Source of the DNA: Burkholderiales bacterium
GTDB lineage: Bacteria; Pseudomonadota; Gammaproteobacteria; Burkholderiales; Burkholderiaceae_C
DNA: 64,000 nucleotides
Direction of reading: 5' to 3'
Assembly: GCA_025350145.1 (NCBI GenBank)
Contig: JANXYH010000101.1
Span: forward strand, 1-64,000
The first letter of the stretch is position 1; each line of letters opens with the position of its first letter. A program made the position numbers and the translations under genes. The notes under the pieces were generated by a model. The model had not been told where the DNA came from. It saw only the letters and a list, made by a program, of their open reading frames with translations, and did no database searches. Positions 54,809 through 63,801 of the stretch are shown here, piece by piece.

Positions 54809-57800
54809 ATGTGGCCCAACCCAACCCTGAAGACCGAACTTCGTCCCCGGCAGATGAGCTGGCGCCGCTGGTGGCTGTTGCTGGCGCTGATGCTGCTGCT
54901 GGCCACTGCCCTGGCCGCCACCCAGATCGGCCGTGAGTTCAGCGCCCAGCGCGATCTGACTGCCGCACGGGTCAGGGCCACTGCCGAACTGCGTGTCAGC
55001 CAGCTCGAGTCACTGCGGGCGCGGCAACTGGGCTCGGCGGCCTACCTGGCCGACAGCAGCTATTTCGCCGACCTGTTCAGCCGCTGGCAGATTCAGGGCG
55101 ATGCCGTGGCGGGCGCGCAAGTGCTGGAGCGCGCAGTCGCGTTCAGCCGCGCCAATGGCGGCAGCCAGGCCTTGCTGCTGGGCGCCGGCGGCCGCGTCCT
55201 GGCCAGCAGCGAGGCCAGGGCCGACCCGCCCAGCCCGGCCTTGCTGGCGGCCGTGCCACAGGCCGAGCTGAGCCAGGCGCCGGTGCTCAGCGCCATCTAC
55301 CGCCGCGACGACGCCAGCATGCCGCTGCTGCTGGACGTGGTGGTCCCGCTGCTGCACACCCCGGGGGCGGCACGTGGGCTGCTGGTGTTGCGCCTGGATG
55401 CGCGCCGCACCGTCTTCCCGCTGCTGGCGGGCTGGCCCGAGCCCAGTGCCAGCGGCGAGTCGGTGCTGTTCAGACGCGACGGCGCACGCCTGGTGATGGT
55501 CAGCGACGGGCGCGCGGCGGTCGACGCGGCCGAGCGCTTGAGCCAGCCGCTGGCCGACTCCGGACTGGTGCTGGCGCGGCATCTGCGCGGCGAATTGCCG
55601 GCCGGCGCGGTCGCGCTGGCGCTCGACTACCGTGGCGTCCAGGTGTTGGCGACGCCACAGCCGGTGGCTGGCAGCGATTGGTGGCTGGTGGCCAAAATCG
55701 ACCGCGACGAGGCCGAACTGCCGGCATGGCATGCCGCCGGCTGGATCACCGCCGTCACCTTGCTGGCGCTGCTGGCCATCGGCCTGCTGGCCAGGCTCTG
55801 GTTGCTGCACTTGGACCAGGCAGCGGCGGCGCATGCGGCAGCCGAGCACGGCGGGCGGCTGCGCACATTGGCGCTGCTGGAGGCCATTACCGAGAGCGCT
55901 GCGGACGCGATCTTTGCCAAGGATCTGGACGGCCGCTATGTGTTTTACAACCAGGCGGCGGCGGCCGAGGCTGGCCGCGCTCGTGAGCAAGTACTGGGGC
56001 GGCAGGACAGCGAGATTTTCACCGCCGTGGTCGCGGCCGCCTTTGTCGCCAACGACCGCCAGGTGATGGCCAGCGGCCAGACGCTGCGTTTCGAAGAGCA
56101 GATTCCGCGCGGCGACCATGTGCAAATCAACCTCTGCGTCAAGGGGCCGCTGCGCGACGGCCAGGGCCGTGTCATTGGCACTTTCGGGATGGGGCACAAC
56201 GTCACCGCGATCCGCCGCACCGAGCTGGCGCTGCGCGACAGCGGGGCCCATTACCGCAGCGTGGTCTCGGCACTGAGCGAAGGTGTGCTGGTCTGCGACC
56301 CGCAGGGCCGGGTGCTGAGCTGCAACCCGGCGGCCGAGCGCATCCTCGGGCTCAGGCAGGCCGACTGGCTGGGCCAGCCGTTCGTGCCGACCGGCTGGAC
56401 ACCGCTGCATGCCGACGGCCGGACCATGGCGCTGGCCGAGATCCCGACCAGCGTGGTGCTGGCCGGCGGCCCACCCCAACACGGCGTGGTGCTCGCAGCA
56501 CGCCGACCCGACGACAGCATCGCCTGGTTCGAGCTGGGCGCTGTGCCGGTACGCAGCCCTGATGACGACCGCTTGCTTGCTGTCGTGACCTCGTTCGTCG
56601 ATGTCACCGATCGGCACCGGCTCGACGCTGAGCTGGCCCGCCACCGCGACCGCCTGGAGCACAGCGTGGCCGAGCGCACCGCCGAACTGGCGTCTGCAAA
56701 CGCCCGGCTGGAACAGGCGCTGCGCTTCAACACCACCGTCACCGACGCGCTTCCGGCCCGGGTGTCGTACTGGGACACCGGCGGCATTTGCCGGTTTGCC
56801 AACCGTGGCTATTGCGAGTCGGTCGGTCTGCCGCTGGCGCAGGTGCTGGGCAAGCGGCCGCGCGAGATCCATGGCGCTGCCGACCTGTCCGCCGTCCGAC
56901 TGGCCGCTGCCGGGGCCATGACCGGCAAAGCCCAGTCCTTCGAGTGGCGGGTTCAGGCGCTGGACGGAACGCCAAAGGTGTACCTGACCCACTACATCCC
57001 CGACCTCAACGCCGAGGCGGCCGTGGTCGGGATGTACGCAATCGCCTTCGACATCACCGCGATCAAGCAGGCCCAGACAGATTTGCACCACGCCAATTTC
57101 GAGCTGGCGATCTCGCGCGATGCGGCCCAGGCCGCGACCCGGGCCAAGAGCGCTTTCCTGGCCAACATGAGCCATGAGATCCGCACGCCGATGAACGCCA
57201 TCATCGGCCTGACCCAGTTGCTTGCGCGCGACGCCAACGATCCGGTGGCTAGCCAACGCCTGGGCCATGTCGGTGATGCCGCCCGGCACCTGATGATGGT
57301 CATCAACGACGTCCTCGACCTGTCGAAGATCGAGGCCGGACGGATGGCGCTGGAGACCACCGCTTTCGAGCTGGCGCCGTTGCTGGCGCGCAGCCTGGAA
57401 ATGGTCCGCGCCAAGGCCGAGGAGAAGGGCCTGGCGCTGGCGCTGACCCTGGGCCCGCTGCCGCAGCGCCTGGGCGGCGACCCGACCCGGCTGTCGCAGG
57501 TGTTGATCAACCTGCTGGGCAATGCGGTCAAGTTCACCGCCTGGGGCCAGGTGCGGCTGAGCGGCCGCATCCTGGAGGCGCCCGACAGCGGCGCGGTCGA
57601 CCGTGGCCAGCGCTCGGTGCTGCTGCATTTCGAGGTCGAGGACACGGGCGAGGGGATCGCAGCGCAGCACCAGGCGGCACTGTTCAACGCCTTCGAGCAG
57701 GCCGACAACTCGATCACCCGCCGCCACGGCGGTACGGGCCTGGGGCTGGCCTTGACGCGCCACCTGGTGACGCTGATGGGCGGCGAGATCGGCCTGAGCA

Positions 57801-58831
57801 GCGTGCTGGGCCAGGGCAGCCGCTTTTGGTTCAGCGCCCGTTTCGAGTTGGACGAATCCACCTCCGCCAACAACGCCGCCAACGACCCCGCCGCCCAACC
57901 GGCGTTTGGCCCTGGCCGGGCGGATGGCGGCGCTGACATGGACCGCCTGCGCCAGCGCTGTGTCGGCCGCCGCGTGCTGGTGGTCGAGGACAACTTGATC
58001 AACCAGGAAATCGCGGGCGAACTGCTGCGCGAACTGGGCCTGCAGGTCGCGTTGGTCGAGGACGGCGTCGCGGCGATCGATCGGGTCCTGGCCGGTGGCA
58101 TCGACCTGGTCCTGATGGACATGCAGATGCCGGTGATGGACGGCCTGGAGGCGACCCGCCGTTTGCGCCAGACCCACGCGGTCGAGCTGCCGATCATCGC
58201 CATGACCGCCAATGTCTTTGCCGACGACCGCCAGGCTTGCGAGCGCGCCGGCATGAACGACCACATCGGCAAGCCGATCGAGCTGGCGCGCTTGTACGCG
58301 GCGCTGGCGCGCTGGTTGCCCACAGCCATGGTCGCCGATGGCGTCGCTGCACCCGTTAACCCAGCGCCAAAGCCGGCGGCAGCCACCGCAGGGCCGCCGC
58401 CGCGACGTGAACCCCTCGGCCACGACGATCTGGCCACGCCGCTGCGCCAGCGTCTGGCCGGGGTCGATGGCCTGGTGGTGGCCCAGGCCCTGGCGCATTG
58501 CGGCGGCAAGCCGGCGATCCTGGAGATGGTGCTGCGCAGCTTTGCCAAAACCTACCGCTGCGGCGACGCCGCCCTGCAGCCGGCCGATCCGCCCGGCGAC
58601 GAGCGCCGGCTCTGGGGCCGCGCCTGCCACACCTTGCGCGGGGTCTGCTCGGCCATCGCCGCCGACCGGCTGCTTTGGCAGATCGATGTGATCGAGCGCC
58701 ACCTGGCCGATCCGCAACTGCCGCTGGCGGCGGTGCCGCTGCTGCTGCAGGTGCTGGATGCCGACCTGATCGCCCTGGCAGGCCAGTTGAGCGCGGCGCT
58801 GGGCACGGCCGCAGACCGGGTCATGGCCTGA
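54809..58831 (+). CDS. Hybrid sensor histidine kinase with three PAS domains, receiver and HPt
   Basis: The 1340-residue protein has a membrane helix (about 19-37), a periplasmic sensor domain (about 40-300, dCACHE-like), a second helix (about 310-330), and three PAS-type domains (near 350-470, 480-610 and 650-760). HisKA follows with phospho-acceptor His 789 in MSHEIRTPMNAI, then HATPase_c (GDPTRLSQVLINLLGNAVKF, HGGTGLGLAL), a receiver with Asp 1104 in VLMDMQMPVMDG, and an HPt-like end with His 1274 in ACHTLRG. It is a self-contained four-step phosphorelay whose output regulator is not adjacent. An ATG 45 bp downstream (MSWRRWW) is also a good start. Confidence 0.92.
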   Translation: MWPNPTLKTELRPRQMSWRRWWLLLALMLLLATALAATQIGREFSAQRDLTAARVRATAELRVSQLESLRARQLGSAAYLADSSYFADLFSRWQIQGDAVAGAQVLERAVAFSRANGGSQALLLGAGGRVLASSEARADPPSPALLAAVPQAELSQAPVLSAIYRRDDASMPLLLDVVVPLLHTPGAARGLLVLRLDARRTVFPLLAGWPEPSASGESVLFRRDGARLVMVSDGRAAVDAAERLSQPLADSGLVLARHLRGELPAGAVALALDYRGVQVLATPQPVAGSDWWLVAKIDRDEAELPAWHAAGWITAVTLLALLAIGLLARLWLLHLDQAAAAHAAAEHGGRLRTLALLEAITESAADAIFAKDLDGRYVFYNQAAAAEAGRAREQVLGRQDSEIFTAVVAAAFVANDRQVMASGQTLRFEEQIPRGDHVQINLCVKGPLRDGQGRVIGTFGMGHNVTAIRRTELALRDSGAHYRSVVSALSEGVLVCDPQGRVLSCNPAAERILGLRQADWLGQPFVPTGWTPLHADGRTMALAEIPTSVVLAGGPPQHGVVLAARRPDDSIAWFELGAVPVRSPDDDRLLAVVTSFVDVTDRHRLDAELARHRDRLEHSVAERTAELASANARLEQALRFNTTVTDALPARVSYWDTGGICRFANRGYCESVGLPLAQVLGKRPREIHGAADLSAVRLAAAGAMTGKAQSFEWRVQALDGTPKVYLTHYIPDLNAEAAVVGMYAIAFDITAIKQAQTDLHHANFELAISRDAAQAATRAKSAFLANMSHEIRTPMNAIIGLTQLLARDANDPVASQRLGHVGDAARHLMMVINDVLDLSKIEAGRMALETTAFELAPLLARSLEMVRAKAEEKGLALALTLGPLPQRLGGDPTRLSQVLINLLGNAVKFTAWGQVRLSGRILEAPDSGAVDRGQRSVLLHFEVEDTGEGIAAQHQAALFNAFEQADNSITRRHGGTGLGLALTRHLVTLMGGEIGLSSVLGQGSRFWFSARFELDESTSANNAANDPAAQPAFGPGRADGGADMDRLRQRCVGRRVLVVEDNLINQEIAGELLRELGLQVALVEDGVAAIDRVLAGGIDLVLMDMQMPVMDGLEATRRLRQTHAVELPIIAMTANVFADDRQACERAGMNDHIGKPIELARLYAALARWLPTAMVADGVAAPVNPAPKPAAATAGPPPRREPLGHDDLATPLRQRLAGVDGLVVAQALAHCGGKPAILEMVLRSFAKTYRCGDAALQPADPPGDERRLWGRACHTLRGVCSAIAADRLLWQIDVIERHLADPQLPLAAVPLLLQVLDADLIALAGQLSAALGTAADRVMA

Positions 58832-59013
58832 GGCAGGTGGCCGCGCCGGCTGCGGGCTGAGCGTTGGTCCGGTGCGGTGCGGTGCAACAGCCCCGCTCTG
58901 GCACTTACTTCCGCTCACGCGGCGGCATGGGTCGGCGCCGCTACGCTCAGGTCGGCGGATTTATTCCGCGCCACCCCGGCTTTACCTCACCTCGGGTCGA
59001 GCCTGCACGGCCA

Positions 59014-59045
59014 CCCGGCCAGCCACCCCCCCGGCCAGCCACCCC
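59014..59045. repeat. Perfect tandem 16-bp duplication in the leader of the molybdenum hydroxylase operon
   Basis: CCCGGCCAGCCACCCC occurs twice head-to-tail about 40 bp before the small-subunit start. The 253-bp gap 58832-59084 holds no gene. Confidence 0.75.
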
Positions 59046-59084
59046 AATAGCCGCTGCGGCGGCGCCACTTCGAAGGAGCACCGC

Positions 59085-59525
59085 GTGCCCAGTCTGACCC
59101 TGAACGTCAACGGCAGCGACCACACGGTCGATGTCAACGCCCCGGACATGCCCCTGCTGTGGGTGCTGCGCGACCTGATCGGCCTGACCGGCACCAAATA
59201 CGGCTGCGGCATCGAGGTCTGCGCCGCCTGCACCGTGCTGGTCAACGGCCAACCCGAGAAGTCCTGCGTCTACGACGTTTCCTCGGCGGTCGGCAAGCAG
59301 ATCACGACCATCGAGGGCCTGAGCAAGGACCGCAGCCACCCGGCGCAGAAGGCCTGGATCCTGCACCAGGTGCCGCAGTGCGGCTATTGCCAGAGCGGCA
59401 TGTTGATGGCCACCGCCGGGGCGCTGAATGCTGGCCACCATGGCAGCGAGATCGTCAGCGAGTTGAGCAACCTTTGCGTCTGCGGCACCTACCAGCGCAT
59501 CAAGTCGGCCGTGGCCACGCTGTGA
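59085..59525 (+). CDS. (2Fe-2S) small subunit of a xanthine-oxidase-family molybdenum hydroxylase
   Basis: The 146-residue protein starts at GTG 59085 with GAAGGAG eight bases upstream. It has a plant-type ferredoxin cluster (YGCGIEVCAACTVLVNG) and a second all-helical cluster (CGYCQSGM and CVCGTYQRI). This is the electron-transfer subunit of two-gene enzymes such as isoquinoline 1-oxidoreductase and related aldehyde dehydrogenases. The large subunit follows 11 bp downstream. Confidence 0.92.
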   Translation: MPSLTLNVNGSDHTVDVNAPDMPLLWVLRDLIGLTGTKYGCGIEVCAACTVLVNGQPEKSCVYDVSSAVGKQITTIEGLSKDRSHPAQKAWILHQVPQCGYCQSGMLMATAGALNAGHHGSEIVSELSNLCVCGTYQRIKSAVATL

Positions 59526-59536
59526 AGGAAATCACC

Positions 59537-61792
59537 ATGAACGCCATCCAACCCACCGCAGCCAGCGCCCTGGCCCTGACCCGCCGCCACTTCCTGGGCG
59601 CCAGCAGCGGCTTGACCCTGGGCCTGAGCCTGGGTGCCGGCCTGCTGGCCACACCCGCCGAGGCCGCCACCGGCAGCAGCGCCGTCAACGCCTGGCTGAC
59701 GATCGCCAGCGACGACAGCATCAGCCTGACCATCGGCGCCTCGGAGATGGGCCAGGGCTCGGTCAGCGGCCTGGCCCAGGTGCTGTGCGAGGACCTGATG
59801 GTCGATCCCACTCGGGTGCGCATCGTCCAGGGCGGGCCGACGCTGGCGACGCCGGCACCGCTGGGTACGGCGATCAACACCGTTGGCAGCGGCGTCACCC
59901 GCAACAATTTCTGGAAGATGCGCGACGCCGGGGCGATTGCCCGCGAAATGCTGGTGTCGGCGGCGATGGCCCAGATCGGCGACGCCAGCCGCAGCAGCTA
60001 CAGCGTCAGCAATGGCCTGATTCGCCACAGCAGCGGCGCCACCCGCAGCTATGGCCAGGTCGCGGCCGCAGCGGCGTTGCTGACGCCGCCGGCCAGCGCC
60101 GCGCTGGTGCCCGACGCTGCGTTTGTGTCGATTGGCAAGTCCTTGCCGCGCTCGGACATCCCGGCCAAGGTCGACGGCAGCGCCATCTATGGCATCGACG
60201 TGCGCCTGCCCGGCATGGTCTACGCGGTGATCCGCCACAGCCCCAGCTTTGGCGGCGTGCTGGCGGCAACGCCTGCCGTGCCGCGCGGCATGCTGGCGCT
60301 GGTGCCGACCAAGGTCTGGGCCGGCACCGGCCGGGGCGCCGAGAAGGTCGGCAATGTCAACGCGCTGGCGGTGGTCGGCAGCAACACCTGGGACACCTGG
60401 CAGGCGGCCAAGTCGGTCGCGGCCAAGTGGACCCTGCCGGCCGACGCCGCGCAACTCAACAGCGCCAAGTTCCTGGCCGACGCCCAGGCCCTGGTGGCCA
60501 GTGCCACGCCCTACGTGGCCGGCGCCGCCAACCCGGCGGGCACGCTGTACACGGTTGAGGCCAGCACCGCCAGTGCCGCAGCGGCGATTGCTGGCGCGGC
60601 CAAGGTGGTCGATGCAAGCTACAGCCTGCCCTATGTCGCCCATGCCTGCATGGAGGTGCTGAACTGCACCGTCGACCACGTCGCCGGGCTGCGCTGCGAT
60701 GTCTGGGCGCCGACCCAGTCGGCCAAGTCGGCGCTGGCCCTGGTGGTGGCGATCACCGGCCTGCCGGCGGCGCAGGTGACGATCCACACCACCTACCTGG
60801 GCGGGGGCCTGGGCCGCAAGGCAGAGCTGGATTTCATCAGCCAGGCGGTGCAGGTCGGCATGGCGCTGGGCAAGCCGGTCAAGCTGATGTGGCCGCGCGA
60901 GGAGGATTTCAGCCACGATCAATACCGTCCGATGGCGCTGGTCCATGTCCGCGCCGGTCTGGACGGCAACAACGCCGTCGCCGGCTGGAGCTACCGCAAT
61001 GTCTCGCCGTCTATCCTGGCGCAGCGCGGCGCGGTGCTTGGCGCCAGCGGCGACAGCCAGGGCTCAGAGGCCTCGCAGGGCCTGCCCTACAGCTTCGGTG
61101 CCCGCCGCGTCGAGTGGGTCAGCCACCCGTCGACTATCCCGGTCGGTTTCTGGCGCTCGGTCGGCGCCTCGATCAACACCTTCGCGGTCGAATCGATGAT
61201 CGACGAACTGGCGCTGGCCGCCGGCCAGGACGGCTACCGCTTTCGCCAGGCGCGGCTGAGCCACCCGCGCTGGCTGGCGGTGCTCGACCAGGTGGCCAAG
61301 GACTCGGGCTGGATCGCCGGGCCGGCGCCGGCCGGGCGGGCACGCGGCATCGCCATCGGCAGTGCCTTCAACACCATCGTCGCCCAGGTGGTCGAGGTGT
61401 CGAACAACGCCGGGGTGCCGCGCATCACCCGGGCCTGGCTGGCGGTCGACGCCTACCTCACCGTCAACCCGGGCAATGCCCAGGCGCAGATCGTCGGCGG
61501 CGTGGTCCACGCCTTGAACGCGGCGATGTACGGCAAGCAGACCTTCGTCAACGGCGCGGCCCAGAGCCGCAACTTCAACACCAGCCGGATGATCCGGATC
61601 CAGGAGATGCCCACGGTCAACGTCACCCTGATGCCCAACCCGGCGGTCGCCGACCGCACGGTGGCGATCGGCGGGATCGGCGAGCTGGGCGTGCCCACCT
61701 TCGCGCCGGCCCTGGCCAACGCCTGGGCCAAGCTCAGCGGCGTGAGGGTGCGCAGCCTGCCGTTCGTGCCGACCGCGACCATGGGCGGGTGA
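59537..61792 (+). CDS. Molybdopterin-binding large subunit, isoquinoline 1-oxidoreductase-like
   Basis: The 751-residue subunit begins with a Tat signal (TRRHFLGASSGLTLGLSLGA), so the enzyme is probably exported folded to the periplasm with its small partner. Family segments include IGASEMGQGSVSGLAQVLCEDL, SYSLPYVAHACMEVLNCT, YLGGGLGRKAELDF and the C-terminal GGIGELGVPTFAPALANAWA with the catalytic Glu. Such enzymes hydroxylate N-heterocycles or oxidise aldehydes using water as the oxygen source. No FAD subunit is present, as usual for this group. The substrate is unknown. Confidence 0.92.
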   Translation: MNAIQPTAASALALTRRHFLGASSGLTLGLSLGAGLLATPAEAATGSSAVNAWLTIASDDSISLTIGASEMGQGSVSGLAQVLCEDLMVDPTRVRIVQGGPTLATPAPLGTAINTVGSGVTRNNFWKMRDAGAIAREMLVSAAMAQIGDASRSSYSVSNGLIRHSSGATRSYGQVAAAAALLTPPASAALVPDAAFVSIGKSLPRSDIPAKVDGSAIYGIDVRLPGMVYAVIRHSPSFGGVLAATPAVPRGMLALVPTKVWAGTGRGAEKVGNVNALAVVGSNTWDTWQAAKSVAAKWTLPADAAQLNSAKFLADAQALVASATPYVAGAANPAGTLYTVEASTASAAAAIAGAAKVVDASYSLPYVAHACMEVLNCTVDHVAGLRCDVWAPTQSAKSALALVVAITGLPAAQVTIHTTYLGGGLGRKAELDFISQAVQVGMALGKPVKLMWPREEDFSHDQYRPMALVHVRAGLDGNNAVAGWSYRNVSPSILAQRGAVLGASGDSQGSEASQGLPYSFGARRVEWVSHPSTIPVGFWRSVGASINTFAVESMIDELALAAGQDGYRFRQARLSHPRWLAVLDQVAKDSGWIAGPAPAGRARGIAIGSAFNTIVAQVVEVSNNAGVPRITRAWLAVDAYLTVNPGNAQAQIVGGVVHALNAAMYGKQTFVNGAAQSRNFNTSRMIRIQEMPTVNVTLMPNPAVADRTVAIGGIGELGVPTFAPALANAWAKLSGVRVRSLPFVPTATMGG

Positions 61793-62030
61793 TTGGCCCG
61801 GCCGGCGCCTGGGTGTCAAGTCCCGTCGGCATCATCGATTTCGATGCGCTGCCGCCTGAATCAAGGGCAAACCACGCCTGAAATGCCTGAAATACCCTTG
61901 CACTTGTGCCCATCAGGCGGCCTGCGGGCGGGCCTGTCCGTACGGTAGGTCAGGTTTCTTGCGAGCCATCTACGGTTTGGCAAAAGCGAACAAGGTGTTG
62001 AGTTGAGCAGCGTTCTACCTCATCCCGCAG

Positions 62031-62211
62031 TAGCTCCCGAAACAGCGGCAGGTCGTGCAGCGCCACTTCCATCGCCGGATCGCTCAGCGTGAACCACGGC
62101 TGCATGAGGTGCAGGCGCAGCCCGTGGCACCACGCAGTGCATCTCATCGAGAAACGCCCGCTTTCGGCTGCGCTTCATCGCCAGGTTCAGGCCAAGCCCA
62201 GCTTGCTTCAT
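62031..62211 (-). pseudogene. IS5-family transposase N-terminal remnant with internal deletion
   Basis: On the minus strand one frame reads MKQAGLGLNLAMKRSRKRAF then LDEMHCVVP (62211-62125), the typical IS5-group N-terminus, and another frame (62117-62031) reads LRLHLMQPWFTLSDPAMEVA then LHDLPLFREL, which normally follows about 28 codons later. So roughly 75-85 bp are deleted and the frame is shifted. Nothing beyond FREL matches. The rest of the 536-bp gap 61793-62328 shows no gene. Confidence 0.75.
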
Positions 62212-62328
62212 GGACGGCATCATCCCCGCCGCCCACGACCCGCCCAACCACATTTGCCCGGGGCTTGTGCGGCGTTTCCTTAGACCCCAACATTCGCACC
62301 TCGCGGACCCTCACTCGTACACTTGCGC

Positions 62329-62610
62329 ATGGCCCAGGTCTTGATCGGACGACTTCGCCAACTGATCCGGACGCTTGAGTACGCTGTTTCAACCCACGCA
62401 ACCGACGAACTTGAAGATGACAGCCTCTCCATCCTCGATCTCGAGAGCATCGTCCTCACGGGCCAGATCGTCGAGCGGCAGCGCGAGCGCGCGAACCGAG
62501 AACTCAAGTACGTCGTCGAAGGCACAACGCTCGACGGCAAAGGGGCCCATGCCGTTGCCAAGATCGGCGCAAACGGCAAGCTCTTCGTCATCACGGTTTA
62601 CGTCCTCTGA
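62329..62610 (+). CDS. DUF4258 protein, probable toxin of a type II TA pair
   Basis: The 93-residue protein has the DUF4258 layout: RTLEYAVSTHATDELEDDSL, then ILDLESIVLTGQIVERQRER and KLFVITVYVL at the end. DUF4258 proteins are RelE/MqsR-like in size and often encoded just upstream of a YgiT-type zinc-finger antitoxin, as here. That would make it an mRNA-cleaving or related toxin, by analogy only. It lies between two IS5 remnants. Codon use is less GC-extreme than the neighbours. Confidence 0.75.
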   Translation: MAQVLIGRLRQLIRTLEYAVSTHATDELEDDSLSILDLESIVLTGQIVERQRERANRELKYVVEGTTLDGKGAHAVAKIGANGKLFVITVYVL

Positions 62611-62851
62611 ACCGACCTGCGCTAACTGTGGCAGCACCGCAGTTCAACGAAAGCTCGTGACGCGCAGCTACGGTAACGGTAAGGATCTGCTTGTCGTCGA
62701 AGCCATTCCGATGTGGTCATGTGCATCTTGCGGCGAGTCGTACTTCGCTGCACAAACGCTGCATGAACTGGAGCGCATCAAGACGCTGCGGAAGTCTGTA
62801 GCCAAGGAGCGCAGCGTGCCAGTCGCAATTTTCGAAGAGGTCGGGGTCTAA
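62549..62851 (+). CDS. YgiT-type zinc-finger antitoxin (MqsA-like)
   Basis: The coding frame contains CANCGSTAVQRK and WSCASCGESYFAAQTLHELE, giving two CxxC pairs of a YgiT-type zinc finger, followed by a short helical tail (LERIKTLRKSVAKERSVPVA). The first Cys pair lies directly after the DUF4258 stop. The start is uncertain: no ATG occurs close to the zinc finger, and the nearest in-frame ATG (62549) overlaps the toxin gene. A GTG/TTG or a coupled restart could be used. Confidence 0.6.
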   Translation: MPLPRSAQTASSSSSRFTSSEPTCANCGSTAVQRKLVTRSYGNGKDLLVVEAIPMWSCASCGESYFAAQTLHELERIKTLRKSVAKERSVPVAIFEEVGV

Positions 62852-62920
62852 GAAGGCGTAGACGAAATCATGCGCTCGTGCCGTGTACCCTGACCGAGGC
62901 GGCAACCCACCAGGCACGAC

Positions 62921-63740
62921 ATGGCAGCAGCAGCGACGGACGGCACATCAGGCAAGCGCAAATCCGGGCATAGCCCGATATTGACTGCGGAACATGTCCA
63001 GTCGCTGCGCACCATCGTCGTCGACATGGCGCGCTCGTCTCTGGACGAGGTCACGCGCGAGCTGGAGCGCCGCACGGGCGTGAAAGTCAACCCGGTGACG
63101 GTAGGCAAGGCGCTGCGTCAGGCGGGCATAGAGCGACTGAAACCGCTGCGGCGCTCGTCGGGCGTTCGTGCCCAGCAGGGTCGCGGCGCGGGACTGCGTA
63201 CCGGCGACACCGAAATGCACCGTCGCGACGCTGGCCCCAAGGGGGAAAAGCACGGACCTGACCGACGCGGAGTGGGCGCTGGTGGCCGACTTGTTCGAGC
63301 GCGATGGCATGCGCGGTGCGCCTGCTCGTGACGACCGCCGGGCGATAGCCAACGCCTGCTGCCAGGTGGTGCCCACGGGCTGCGCATGGCGAGTTCTGCC
63401 CAAGACCTTTGCGCCCTGGCAGGTGGTATCCATGTCGTTCAAGCGCTGGTCGGCAGCCGGCATTTGAGAAGATGCACGACCGGCTGCGCCAGCAGTGGCG
63501 CAGCCGCCAGGGCAGGCAGGCCGATCCGACGGCGGCCATCACCCGACTCGCAGCGCACGCGCAGCACGCCTGAGGGCGGCAACACCGGGTTCGACGCGGG
63601 CAAGAAGGTCAAGGGCCGCAAGCACAAGCTCGTGGTCGATACGCTGGGCCTGGTGATTGCGGTGACGATCACCCCGGCCAGCGTCCAGGACCGCGACACC
63701 GCCATTGAGGTAGTGGCCCAAGCCTATGCCAAGGTGCTGT
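62921..63740 (+). pseudogene. IS5-family transposase with several frameshifts and a missing C-terminus
   Basis: Four consecutive pieces in shifting frames reconstruct one transposase: an N-terminal helix-turn-helix part (TAEHVQSLRTIVVDMARSSL ... GIERLKPLRR), then DLTDAEWALVADLFERDGMR and CAWRVLPKTFAPWQ, ending at TGA 63465-63467; next FEKMHDRLRQQWRSRQGRQA in a third frame; then GGNTGFDAGKKVKGRKHKLV and VTITPASVQDRDT. After AQAYAKVL (about 63740) the match stops. At least three frameshifts and a 3' truncation make it inactive. Confidence 0.82.
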
Positions 63741-63760
63741 GGCTTGACACTCAGTTTCAT

Positions 63761-63797
63761 CCCGTTGGGCGCCCCACCTGGCGCTTGCCCCAACGGG
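63761..63797. terminator. Stem-loop at the end of the partial MATE gene
   Basis: Arms CCCGTTGGG and CCCAACGGG are perfect 9-bp complements around a 19-nt loop that can itself pair (GGCGCC/GGCGC). It lies 5 bp past the stop of the minus-strand gene, a terminator position, and right after the transposase remnant. Confidence 0.5.
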
Positions 63798-63801
63798 TGC
63801 C

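Noticed and set aside
55010-58918. 1302-codon antisense frame opposite the hybrid kinase
   Set aside because: Composition is shadow-like and the plus strand encodes a complete recognisable kinase.
61793-62030. Short minus-strand frame ending at 61950
   Set aside because: Only its first part matches a transposase; the tail looks like unrelated sequence after a deletion.
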